Assembly: GCA_013140975.1 (NCBI GenBank)
Contig: JABFRV010000117.1
Span: forward strand, 1-34,230
DNA from: Saprospiraceae bacterium
GTDB lineage: Bacteria; Bacteroidota; Bacteroidia; Chitinophagales; Saprospiraceae
Direction of reading: 5' to 3'
DNA: 34,230 nucleotides
Below the pieces are notes generated by a model. That model worked only from the letters and a program-made list of their open reading frames with translations. It was not told the origin of the DNA and did not search any database. Position 1 is the first letter of the stretch; each line of letters starts with the position of its first letter. A program made the position numbers and the translations under genes. This document shows, one piece after another, positions 7,324 through 15,248 of the stretch.

Positions 7324-7482
7324 TTATGCGTTTGAAATACGTCTTGCCCCAACAATTACTAAAATAGCCATAATCCAAAAGATAACCCCACAGCCTGTTC
7401 TGATAGAATTTCCAAAGCTCTCACCGCCAAACAAAGCACCGATGATGGCGATACAGATAAAGACAATTATAAATGTGATCAT
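7324..7482 (-). CDS. Small membrane protein (52 aa)
   Basis: 52-codon ORF read directly from the minus strand: MITFIIVFICIAIIGALFGG, a polar stretch (ESFGNSIRTGCGV), then a second hydrophobic helix (IFWIMAILVIVGARR) and a short polar tail. It therefore looks like a two-helix hairpin membrane peptide. Its stop lies 10 bases before the preferred ATG of the SAM-domain gene, and an A-rich run (AAAAAAAATAAT) precedes its ATG. The tight spacing and gene-like hydrophobic pattern support it as the first gene of this unit. No function is recognised. Confidence 0.6.
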   Translation of the reverse strand: MITFIIVFICIAIIGALFGGESFGNSIRTGCGVIFWIMAILVIVGARRISNA

Positions 7483-7592
7483 ATTATTTTTTTTGTTGAT
7501 GTAAAATTATTCTAACATTTCTCGATAATTAATTAATGTGTCACCAACAGCACCTTATTGGTCACCAATATGGTTAATTTGGAAATAAAAAA

Positions 7593-7617
7593 GCACAGGA
7601 ATTATATCGCTGTGCTC
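7593..7617 (-). terminator. Intrinsic terminator after the 111-aa gene
   Basis: The stem AGCACAG/CTGTGCT (7 bp, 11-base loop), followed on the minus strand by TTTTTTATTTCC, is a good rho-independent terminator 35 bases past the stop at 7652. Confidence 0.75.
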
Positions 7618-7651
7618 TTGAAGATTTTAATGTGGTCGAAAATATTTACAT

Positions 7652-7987
7652 CTAATCACCAATTTGATATAAAACACCAGTGTAGGGTTGCGTCCAATAT
7701 ATTTTCTTGACAATAATTTCGTCCAGCACCATTTTTAAATCAGCTGTGTAGTTGATTGTTCCAATGCCAATCACCTTATATTTAAAGGTTCCAGTAGCTT
7801 TTAACATTGTTCCGTTTTCAGTAACATCATCAAGCGTCAAATCTCCCATATACTTCGAAGCTTTCCATGTTTTGCTATCCATAGATATGCGATAATCAAT
7901 TTTGGATCTAATCGTAGAATATGCGGATTGAGCGTTTAAATGTAGTTGCGTAAAAATTGTAATACAGAAAATAACTAAATATTGCAT
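7652..7987 (-). CDS. Secreted hypothetical protein (111 aa)
   Basis: 111 aa with a clear signal peptide (MQYLVIFCITIFTQLHLNAQ, cleavage probably before S21). The mature part is ~90 residues of predicted beta strands (YRISMDSKTWKASKYMGDL, LKATGTFKYKVIGIGTINY) with no recognised domain and no cysteines. It is the last minus-strand gene before a terminator at 7593-7617. The 199 bp between it and the PorP/SprF-like gene upstream hold no other gene that I can support, so it may be a trailing member of the large operon or an independent gene. Confidence 0.65.
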   Translation of the reverse strand: MQYLVIFCITIFTQLHLNAQSAYSTIRSKIDYRISMDSKTWKASKYMGDLTLDDVTENGTMLKATGTFKYKVIGIGTINYTADLKMVLDEIIVKKIYWTQPYTGVLYQIGD

Positions 7988-8186
7988 AATATTGAATTTT
8001 GTTAGTTAGATAATTAAGTCAAAATTAATGCAAATTATAGCCTACAAATAATTTTAGATAATAAACGCCCTGATAAAAGCAATAAGCGGTATAATATACC
8101 CCATTAATAGCTAAATGGGAAGACAATTGAAACTAAGGAACAGCTCAAGTGTCATTAAAAAACAAATATATGTATTGATAAAAATT

Positions 8187-9167
8187 CTAAAACAAGAATC
8201 CAAAGCTAATTTCATGAGACAATCCGACTCCATTTACTGGATTTCCAAGTGGAACATCGCAAGAGTAATTAATACCCAGTGCTCTATTTCCCAATTTTAA
8301 TATTTTTGTCATGGGTATACCGACATCAAAATGTATAGCGTGAGCGGCTAATTTATTGAAAGTTCCAAACCTAAAACCAGATTGAAGCGAAATTAAACCA
8401 TTCCATTGATACTTAAAACTAACATCAGTATCATCCGATATATTAAGATTCTGTCGATAAACAAATGACAAATTATAATAGCTCAACTTCTTGTAACCAG
8501 GACTTAAAAACTTAGTAATTGATCCATGAATTGTTATTGCTTTTAATGCCTTAATATTATTAGTTTTTGAAAAAAGCAAACTTACCAAGTTGTTATATGA
8601 GGCGCCAAAAACGTATGTTATATCCGTCTTTCCTGATGAAGAAATAAAAGCTCCGGGAGTAAATACCATTCCTATGGAATTTTCAGAATTTTCAGCTAAA
8701 GGATCATCCGGATCACGTATTGTTATCTTAGAGGGATTATATCCGTTATAATTAAATCCCATACCCAGACCACCACTTAGGAAGCTCCAATTATTTAATT
8801 TAATCTTATAAGCATATCTTCCTGAAACATTGGTACTAGTTAAAGGCCCAAAGCTCTCTTGATTAATTCCAGCTCCAAAAATCACTTTATTATTGCTGAA
8901 ATGGTCGTAATGCCCTCCAAAATACTTAGGACCTAAATTGAGTCCGATAAATTGAGACCTATAATAAATAGAAAATTGATTATTCGGTAAAAAAGAATAT
9001 GAAAGAATATCTGTATTCCAAGCAGCAGGATTAAATAATTGAGGAATATTATTTTGAAAAGTACTTAATGATAATTGTTGCCCATTAAGTCTAATTAATA
9101 ATATTGATATTAACACTAAATATTTCAATATTATGCTCAATTTGAAAACTAATTTATTTAGTTCCAT
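8187..9167 (-). CDS. PorP/SprF-family type IX secretion outer-membrane protein
   Basis: 326 aa. A hydrophobic signal (LVLISILLIRLNG) is followed by LSLSTFQNNIPQLFNPAAWN, the entry motif of PorP/SprF proteins (..NP..A..). A series of amphipathic strands with Gly/Asn turns follows (YYRSQFIGLNLGPKYFGGHY, GGLGMGFNYNGY, FTPGAFISSS), ending in an aromatic residue (SFGFLF), as in outer-membrane barrels. In the Bacteroidota, PorP/SprF paralogues sit next to genes for type-B sorted T9SS substrates and assist their secretion or anchoring. Here two type-B cargo genes (10750-11985 and 12042-12530) lie in the same operon. It is the last of the closely spaced genes, 17 bases after the 520-aa fibre gene. 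The family call is good; which cargo it serves is inference. Confidence 0.85.
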   Translation of the reverse strand: MELNKLVFKLSIILKYLVLISILLIRLNGQQLSLSTFQNNIPQLFNPAAWNTDILSYSFLPNNQFSIYYRSQFIGLNLGPKYFGGHYDHFSNNKVIFGAGINQESFGPLTSTNVSGRYAYKIKLNNWSFLSGGLGMGFNYNGYNPSKITIRDPDDPLAENSENSIGMVFTPGAFISSSGKTDITYVFGASYNNLVSLLFSKTNNIKALKAITIHGSITKFLSPGYKKLSYYNLSFVYRQNLNISDDTDVSFKYQWNGLISLQSGFRFGTFNKLAAHAIHFDVGIPMTKILKLGNRALGINYSCDVPLGNPVNGVGLSHEISFGFLF

Positions 9168-9184
9168 TTCATTTATTTAATATA

Positions 9185-10747
9185 TTAATCCATGCTATTT
9201 AATTGGTAGTCTGTTTTAGGGCGCGTTGATTGGAAGTTTTCAAATCCGATTCTTTTTCCTTTGACTTCCCAATCAAAAGAATAATTCCCTGTTCCATTAT
9301 GTAATTCACCTACTAAAAAATCACCATCAGTTTTTTCAATAACCGCTAAGCCTAAAGAATTTAAGGACAAAGGAGTTAAGTTTATAGTAATGGTAGAAGG
9401 ATTTACAATCAACTTAAAATTTATAGAAAAATGTATTGTAGCTCTACCATTAACAAGAGAACCTGTTCCTCTTTCGTAAGCGGCAGACTCTGGTCCTTCA
9501 ATGCAGCTAAATACAATTAAACTATCTTTTTCAAGCGGGTGGTCTACAACAAATGTTTTTTGAGAACCGTAAACTTCGTAAATACTTCCAGTAAATTTAA
9601 TCCCTGCTCTCATTAAATTAGTTCCTTGATCTAATATTCCAAAATCAGCTAATTTCCCAAAATTTGGATTCGATCCAGTTCTAAATCCTGCGAAAATAAT
9701 TTTATCTGTAATAATTTCATTTGGACGATGAATTCTTAATTCTCCGCCAAAAGAACTATTGTATCCTAACCTCACTGCTCCTAAATTAGAATTGTATATA
9801 TCGGAATTTATACTAGCCCAATTTGAACTTGTCGATGAAATTTGTTCTTCATTGATCGAAGTTATTTGGCCTTGTGCATTTACTGTGAGGCGTGGAATTT
9901 TACTATTTGAGCCATACGTATTTGCAACCACTCCGGAATTTTTAAGTGAAATTGTACCACTATTAGTAATTGTTCCGCCATCTAATCCAGTTCCTGCAGT
10001 AATACTTCTTACTGTTCCACCTGACGATCCTGATATTCCTGTTCTTGTCGCATTTGTAATCTGCCCCTGTGAATTAATTGAAATGATTGGTATCTCTGTA
10101 GAGGATCCATAAGTACCTGCTGTAACATTTGTATTAGCTAAAGAAATTGTTCCACTAGTAGTAATCGATCCACCATTGAGTCCTATACCAGCAGTAATAT
10201 TAGTAACAGTTCCACCTCCAGTCCCAGTTGACTTTTCATCAACTCCAGGCGCCCATGAGCTGGAGCTGTCGTTCCATTTTAACACCTCATTTTGTTTAGC
10301 ACCTAACTGATCAAGTTGTGCAGCTTTATTTGCATAATTGGCAGAATCGGTTGCCAATGCGTATGGTACACTTTTTAACTGAGAAGTGCTAATGTGAATA
10401 AAATTTCTTCCATTATTAGTGTCGACAGCAATTCTAATAAAAAAATCTTTTCTTTGAAAAGGTATTTTGTTGATTGATCCTTTAACATTATTTCCTGCGC
10501 CAATTGCAAAATTTGCGACTCCATAATTATTAGTTCGATGAGATGAAGTTTCTAGAAAAACTGGATTCTGATTATTTTGATTATCTGAAATAGATATTTC
10601 AAAATTCATCTGTTTATTACTAATTGGATTGCCCGATCCATCTTTAACAACTACTTGATAATTAAACAATTTAGGTACGGACTGTGTATAGATATTTGTA
10701 TAATAAAATATCAAAATTAATAAACAAAAAAATTTGGAATTATTCAT
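9185..10747 (-). CDS. Secreted tail-fibre-like surface protein (520 aa)
   Basis: 520 aa with a signal peptide ending near NIYTQ (~22). Residues ~27-135 form a domain shared with the 874-aa protein upstream (LFNYQVVVKDGSGNPISN..., TNNYGVANFAIGAGN, HISTSQLKSVPYALATDSAN). Two ~65-residue repeats follow (178-241 and 243-306), each with ITAGxGLxGGxIT.SGTISL, xTYGS...IP and xxQGQIT, a pattern seen in phage tail fibres. The C-terminal ~110 residues carry KTFVVDHPLEKDSL and CIEGPESAAYERG, resembling the tip domain of phage or cell-surface fibres that reads hP..p...L.y..iEGPE..vy.RG. It is probably a trimeric surface fibre. It lies 2 bases after a type-B T9SS cargo gene and 17 before PorP/SprF. I see no C-terminal T9SS sorting domain of its own. 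Confidence 0.75.
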   Translation of the reverse strand: MNNSKFFCLLILIFYYTNIYTQSVPKLFNYQVVVKDGSGNPISNKQMNFEISISDNQNNQNPVFLETSSHRTNNYGVANFAIGAGNNVKGSINKIPFQRKDFFIRIAVDTNNGRNFIHISTSQLKSVPYALATDSANYANKAAQLDQLGAKQNEVLKWNDSSSSWAPGVDEKSTGTGGGTVTNITAGIGLNGGSITTSGTISLANTNVTAGTYGSSTEIPIISINSQGQITNATRTGISGSSGGTVRSITAGTGLDGGTITNSGTISLKNSGVVANTYGSNSKIPRLTVNAQGQITSINEEQISSTSSNWASINSDIYNSNLGAVRLGYNSSFGGELRIHRPNEIITDKIIFAGFRTGSNPNFGKLADFGILDQGTNLMRAGIKFTGSIYEVYGSQKTFVVDHPLEKDSLIVFSCIEGPESAAYERGTGSLVNGRATIHFSINFKLIVNPSTITINLTPLSLNSLGLAVIEKTDGDFLVGELHNGTGNYSFDWEVKGKRIGFENFQSTRPKTDYQLNSMD

Positions 10748-10749
10748 GG

Positions 10750-11985
10750 TTATTTACGTTTTATAGTTACAGTACCCTTTTTTATTAATTCACCCGTGTT
10801 TGACTTTAATATGTATATATAAACACCATCAGGCATTTCCTTTCCTTTAGTATTATGCCCATCCCATTCACCGGTATAATTATCATTCTTATATAATATG
10901 CCTCCCCATTTGTCAAAAATAGTCAATGTTAAAGGATTAGTTAGACAATCAAATATAAGTGCTTCATTTTTAGAACCATCACCCGGAGTAATACAAGTAT
11001 TAAATATTACATTTGCAGGAACCGTTGGATCTATAACTGTAAATTCAACAATAGAATCGTATTCACAGCAATTATCATTAGTGAAATGTTGGGTATATTC
11101 CCCGGAAATATTAATAATCTGTCCATGCCAGAGGATGGGTCCATTCTCGATGCATACAATACGTGGGTCTGCTTTTCGATCTACTTCTTGCCTTACCATT
11201 ATTGTAATACATTTAGGTCCTTCCTGATCACATATAGACCCGGATTGAGGATTGCCAATAATTGCAGTAGCGCACAAAACAAAATCTCCCTCATCAGGAA
11301 AATCAAGAGTAATATCCTTAGTATATTGATCTAGCTCTGTTCCGTCTAAGGTCCATTGCCAGGCCGGCTCACAACCCGTTCCACCAATAAGGGTAATTGA
11401 ATATTTTACATTACAAGCTCCTTTGCACAAATTTAATGGCCCTGTTAAAGGTCCTAATGGAGGTAAAGTTGGAGGCGAACCTCCTGAAGTTGTAAGGTAA
11501 AAATCACACACGTCACCTGTACAACCATCAACAAATAAGTAATATGTTTTACATGGCTCTAATACACCACACGCTGTCTTAGTTCCTGCTCCATTACATG
11601 AAGGATCACAGAAAATAGATTGTGAACAATCACAATCACCCCATATACCAAATTGAACACCTGTTCCATTCAAGGTACAATTAGCAAAAAGCATGGTAAC
11701 ACAAACGTTTCCACCATCGGTTACAAAGGCCCACCAACTCGTATTATGGGGTGCCCCACCACTTGGGCACAACGGAGAGCAGCCTGTAGGATTGGAATAG
11801 TTAATATTTCTACAGGTGTAACCATTCATCTCATCCCTAGAACACAATACTTTAGCCTCCTCACACACATCTGCAGAAGCTGGAATACACTGAGCTTTTA
11901 TTCTTCCAAATCCACCGGAGAAAAACATAATAACTATAAATAATTGAACTTTGTAAATAAAGTCAGATAGTTTGAAATAATTCAT
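10750..11985 (-). CDS. T9SS type-B cargo protein with gliding-motility-type C-terminal domain (411 aa)
   Basis: 411 aa. The signal peptide ends near GFGRIKAQ (~32). The N-terminal ~170 residues are Cys-rich (more than 20 Cys) and contain NTSWWAFVTDGGNVCVTM, GVQFGIWGDCDCS and YYLFVDGCTGDVCDFYL, a known secreted-protein pattern in Bacteroidota. A central region (~185-270) looks PKD-like (CEPAWQWTLDGTELDQYT, DEGDFVLCATA). The C-terminal ~85 residues are the CHU_C / type-B sorting domain: ITPGDGSKNEALIFDCL, LTIFDKWGGILYKNDNY, GEWDGHNTKGKEMPDGVYIY, TGELIKKGTVTIKRK. This directs export by the type IX system and surface attachment. The last 80 residues are very similar to those of the neighbouring 162-aa protein, so the two arose by duplication. 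Confidence 0.85.
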   Translation of the reverse strand: MNYFKLSDFIYKVQLFIVIMFFSGGFGRIKAQCIPASADVCEEAKVLCSRDEMNGYTCRNINYSNPTGCSPLCPSGGAPHNTSWWAFVTDGGNVCVTMLFANCTLNGTGVQFGIWGDCDCSQSIFCDPSCNGAGTKTACGVLEPCKTYYLFVDGCTGDVCDFYLTTSGGSPPTLPPLGPLTGPLNLCKGACNVKYSITLIGGTGCEPAWQWTLDGTELDQYTKDITLDFPDEGDFVLCATAIIGNPQSGSICDQEGPKCITIMVRQEVDRKADPRIVCIENGPILWHGQIINISGEYTQHFTNDNCCEYDSIVEFTVIDPTVPANVIFNTCITPGDGSKNEALIFDCLTNPLTLTIFDKWGGILYKNDNYTGEWDGHNTKGKEMPDGVYIYILKSNTGELIKKGTVTIKRK

Positions 11986-12041
11986 TCATTATATTAATAA
12001 TTGTTTAAACAAAAACTAAATTTAGTATGATAAAAATATTT

Positions 12042-12530
12042 TTATTTCCTTTTAATTGTGACTGTACCTTTTTTTAATAATTCTCCATTGCTAGACTTTA
12101 ATATAAAAATATATACTCCATCAGGGATTTCAATTCCTTTAGTACTACGTCCATCCCAATCATTTTTATAATTATTGTGATGGTATAACATATTCCCCCA
12201 CTTGTCATAAATATTCAATTCAACTGGTTCAGAAATATCATCAAAAATAAGTGTTTCATTCTTTGAGCCATCACCTGGTGTAATGATGGTATTATAATTA
12301 ATATTCTTTTTATCAATAATAATGATCTTATCCCCTAAAAGGCCTTGTTGGAATCCTTGCAAAAACATAGGGTTAAATTGATCAATCACCACCTCTCCCA
12401 ATGACCAATCAAAAATAAAGTTGTTAAGCGTGGCACTTTCTCCGGCAGATGATATTAGCTGACGGTCTGCTTCTTGTGCATTTCCTAGCTGAATATTTAA
12501 AACAAGAATTACAATAATATATTTATTCAT
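12042..12530 (-). CDS. Short T9SS type-B cargo protein (162 aa)
   Basis: The ATG at 12530 begins MNKYIIVILVLNIQLGNAQ, a proper signal peptide. A GTG at 12596 would add 22 charged residues in front of it and is rejected. The mature protein is only ~140 residues: a short N-terminal piece (ISSAGESATLNNFIFDWSLG, then FLQGFQQGLLGDK) and a complete type-B sorting domain (TIITPGDGSKNETLIFDDIS, YDKWGNMLYHHNNY, DWDGRSTKGIEIPDGVYIF). The ISSAGES...W.lGE...Q.F..GFQQ motif is common just before T9SS sorting domains in this phylum. It is a near-minimal cargo, perhaps an anchor or adaptor rather than an enzyme. It lies 66 bases after the S74 fibre gene. Confidence 0.8.
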   Translation of the reverse strand: MNKYIIVILVLNIQLGNAQEADRQLISSAGESATLNNFIFDWSLGEVVIDQFNPMFLQGFQQGLLGDKIIIIDKKNINYNTIITPGDGSKNETLIFDDISEPVELNIYDKWGNMLYHHNNYKNDWDGRSTKGIEIPDGVYIFILKSSNGELLKKGTVTIKRK

Positions 12531-12596
12531 ATGGCTGCGTAGGCGTTTAAATTTAATGAACTTCCAAAAATATTGATAATCTTCGAAAATTCTCAC

Positions 12597-15221
12597 TTAA
12601 TTTTTAATTTTTGCCAACACTGCTTTAATGTTAGCGAGTTCGGCTTCCATAACTAATGTCTTAGCCTTCAATTGATCCAATTCTATTAATTTTCTATTTA
12701 ACTCTTCGATTGACTTATTCTGTGCTTCTATAATCGTCTGTTGCTCTTGAATTGCTTTCACTATAGAAGGGACGAAGCTACCATAGGAGATACTATAAGT
12801 ATCCGTAGAATTTTGTGGAGGAGTAACACCATCGAAATCATAACCAATGCTTTTAGCTGCAGCCTCCACTTCTTGTGCAATAAAGCCAGATAAAGTTGAA
12901 TTCATTACACGATCAATTTGATCTTCGTTAGGATAATATTTTTTAGCAATGCTATCAGGAAATTGAGAAGTTAAATGTTGTTGGAGCTCGGTTAAGTTTA
13001 AAACATAGCTTATTGGATCAAGCAATTTGATAAAAGCTAAGCCTGGTATATTTGATTTAAAATTGGTTTTAAATCTCTTATCACTCAAAACAGTCCAATT
13101 TTTATATCCCCCAATTCTTTGTGTATTTGAGTTACCAATGACTATCATATTTGAACCGGTAACCATAGCACCAACTCCAATAGCAGTTGAGCTATCAATA
13201 TTCTGAATTGAAGTCATAGAGCCGCATCCTAAAGCAGTATTATAATTTCCATTTTGCATCCAACTCAACGACTGAGATCCAACCGATGTGTTATAAATTC
13301 CTTTTATATTATTTTCAAGCGCCGAAAAGCCTATTGCTACATTTTCGTTCCCTATTGTATTATTTCTCAGAGAATTTTGTCCAATAGATGTATTATTCGA
13401 TCCAGTGACATTTGAAAGCATAGCATGATCTCCCATTGAAGTATTACCATGACCATTTCGATTATTAAATAAAACTGCATGTCCAATTCCAATATTTGCA
13501 TACCCTGATGTATCTAAATGTAAAGAATAATTTCCGATTCCAATATTGGCCTCCCCTTGTAAATGATTAAGCAGGGTTTCATTCCCAATTGCTATATTGT
13601 CATTTGACGACTTGTTACTTCTTAAAGCTTCAGTCCCAATTCCAATATTGGATTTTCCTGATTGATTTTGCAATAGCGAATAATATCCAATAGCAATATT
13701 GAATTCTCCATTGTTATTATTTTGCATTGAATAGAACCCTATAGCAGTATTTCCAAGTCCGAACTTATTTAATCCTAGAGAGTTTATCCCAATTGCTAAA
13801 TTTTCAAAACCGTTTATGTTTGATTGTAAAGCATTAATCCCTAATGCAATGTTATTATTTCCATCAATATTTGATTCCATGGCACTATTTCCAATAGCAA
13901 TATTGTAAAATCCTGTAGTGTTCTTGAATAATGAATTAACTCCTATAGCAGTATTATTATTACCAGTTGTATTGCCTAATAATGATTTAGCCCCTATAGC
14001 TGTATTAGAAGTACCGATTAGTCCAGTTCTCACACTATTTCTTTTAAAAATCAAGTCAACATCATTGGTAGTACCTATAAAATCTGTAGCAACAATTGAG
14101 TTGCCTTTCAATGACCATCCCGAATTAGTAGATTGAATTGTGCGTGGTACCCAAGCTTTAGATATTGAATCCCATTGCATTATTTGATTATTTTGTGGCC
14201 GCATAATACTTATTGAATCTCCCTGGATTTTATTAATAATTGGATTAGGGTAATTACCTCTTAAATCACCGCGAGCTGTCGTTCTAATCGTAACATCATC
14301 TGTAGAATCTATGTCCCCCGTATTAGTAATAGTATTTGCAAATAAAGAAATTCCTTTACCCGCCATATACGATGTATTGCCACTTCCTTCTTTATCTGTA
14401 CCTGGTAACCATTGTGACCCATCCCATTTCAATACTTGATCATTTGCTGTCCCATTAATTATTCCTAAAGGTGAGATAGTTGTTCCATCTCCCTTTATCG
14501 GACTCATAACATTAACTCTCTCCAGACCAATATCATCTTTTGCGGGAAGCCAGTTAGTAATGCTATTGTTCCATTTTAATACCTGCCCATCGTCGGCACC
14601 ATTTTGCGCTAATTTTATTGGAGAAATAGCTGTTCCCTCACCGGTAAGATTATTATTCGTTATAACAACTTGAGCACCCCATTGATCTCCTGTATTGCCT
14701 CCAATATCGTCTTCAGGAATCCATTTTCTAAATGTGCTATCCCATTTTAAAACTTGATTATTAGTTGCCCCATTATTGCTTATTTGAGAAGCAATATTGG
14801 CGAAGTTTGAAGAATCTGAAACTAGTGCATAAGGGACGCTAACGAGTTGGGAGGTACTGATATGTTTGTAATCATTTCCGTTATTAGTATCTACAGCTAT
14901 ACTTATATAATAATCATGCTGAAGAAATGGTATTTTATTCAACGGCACTGATCCTGCTAATTTATTTCCTGATCCAATCTGAAAGTTAGCTATTCCATTA
15001 TTATTGGTCTTTTGGTTAAATGTTTCACTAAATATGGAATTATTATTATTTGGATTATCAGCAATGGTCACCTGAAAGCTCATCGTCCGGTTAGAGATGG
15101 GAAAGCCATCAGCATTTCTTATTGCCACTTGATAATTAAATAACGCAGGTGCAGTTTGCCCTTGAAGCTCAAAAAAAGAAAATATAAACCATGTTATTAA
15201 TAGTAATGTTTTTGATTTCAT
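12597..15221 (-). CDS. Trimeric tail-fibre-like surface protein with S74 autoprocessing chaperone domain (874 aa)
   Basis: 874 aa with a signal peptide ending near FELQGQ (~22). Residues ~25-135 are the same N-terminal domain as the 520-aa protein (LFNYQVAIRNADGFPISN). Linker repeats of the type NDQVLKWDGSQWLPG recur at ~155-370. Residues 406-677 are sixteen 17-residue repeats (NTAIGxxSLxxNxTGxx), the left-handed coil of YadA-head-like trimeric adhesins. Residues 713-874 are an intramolecular chaperone (endosialidase/S74 type) with SDKRFK at 713-718; its Ser713/Lys718 match the dyad used for self-cleavage in phage endosialidases. IAQEVEAA follows, with a C-terminal coiled coil (IIEAQNKSIEELNRKLIELD). 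The family trimerises the fibre and then cuts itself off. It lies 27 bases after the TSP3 protein gene. Confidence 0.85.
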   Translation of the reverse strand: MKSKTLLLITWFIFSFFELQGQTAPALFNYQVAIRNADGFPISNRTMSFQVTIADNPNNNNSIFSETFNQKTNNNGIANFQIGSGNKLAGSVPLNKIPFLQHDYYISIAVDTNNGNDYKHISTSQLVSVPYALVSDSSNFANIASQISNNGATNNQVLKWDSTFRKWIPEDDIGGNTGDQWGAQVVITNNNLTGEGTAISPIKLAQNGADDGQVLKWNNSITNWLPAKDDIGLERVNVMSPIKGDGTTISPLGIINGTANDQVLKWDGSQWLPGTDKEGSGNTSYMAGKGISLFANTITNTGDIDSTDDVTIRTTARGDLRGNYPNPIINKIQGDSISIMRPQNNQIMQWDSISKAWVPRTIQSTNSGWSLKGNSIVATDFIGTTNDVDLIFKRNSVRTGLIGTSNTAIGAKSLLGNTTGNNNTAIGVNSLFKNTTGFYNIAIGNSAMESNIDGNNNIALGINALQSNINGFENLAIGINSLGLNKFGLGNTAIGFYSMQNNNNGEFNIAIGYYSLLQNQSGKSNIGIGTEALRSNKSSNDNIAIGNETLLNHLQGEANIGIGNYSLHLDTSGYANIGIGHAVLFNNRNGHGNTSMGDHAMLSNVTGSNNTSIGQNSLRNNTIGNENVAIGFSALENNIKGIYNTSVGSQSLSWMQNGNYNTALGCGSMTSIQNIDSSTAIGVGAMVTGSNMIVIGNSNTQRIGGYKNWTVLSDKRFKTNFKSNIPGLAFIKLLDPISYVLNLTELQQHLTSQFPDSIAKKYYPNEDQIDRVMNSTLSGFIAQEVEAAAKSIGYDFDGVTPPQNSTDTYSISYGSFVPSIVKAIQEQQTIIEAQNKSIEELNRKLIELDQLKAKTLVMEAELANIKAVLAKIKN
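13191..14006 (-). repeat. 16 x 51-bp tandem repeat encoding a 17-aa fibre motif
   Basis: Sixteen units in perfect 17-residue register, consensus N-[TI]-[AGS]-[IVLM]-G-x-x-[SATV]-[LM]-x-x-N-x-x-G-x-x, followed by a partial 17th (STAIGVGAMVTG). Units are diverged at DNA level but keep Gly5 and usually Gly15, so this is an old protein-level repeat, not a CRISPR or recent satellite. Confidence 0.9.
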
Positions 15222-15248
15222 AACAGTTTCATTAAAATTATAGAAAAT

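Noticed and set aside
12531-12596. GTG at 12596 as the start of the short type-B cargo gene
   Set aside because: It would put 22 mostly charged and aromatic residues in front of a good signal peptide.
13191-14006. 51-bp tandem repeats as a CRISPR array
   Set aside because: No spacers between the units, units diverge at DNA level but keep a 17-residue protein pattern, and they lie in a long open frame.
9185-15221. Prophage remnant, because of tail-fibre-like proteins
   Set aside because: Both have signal peptides and sit beside T9SS cargo and PorP/SprF genes; there is no capsid, portal, terminase, lysis or integrase gene.
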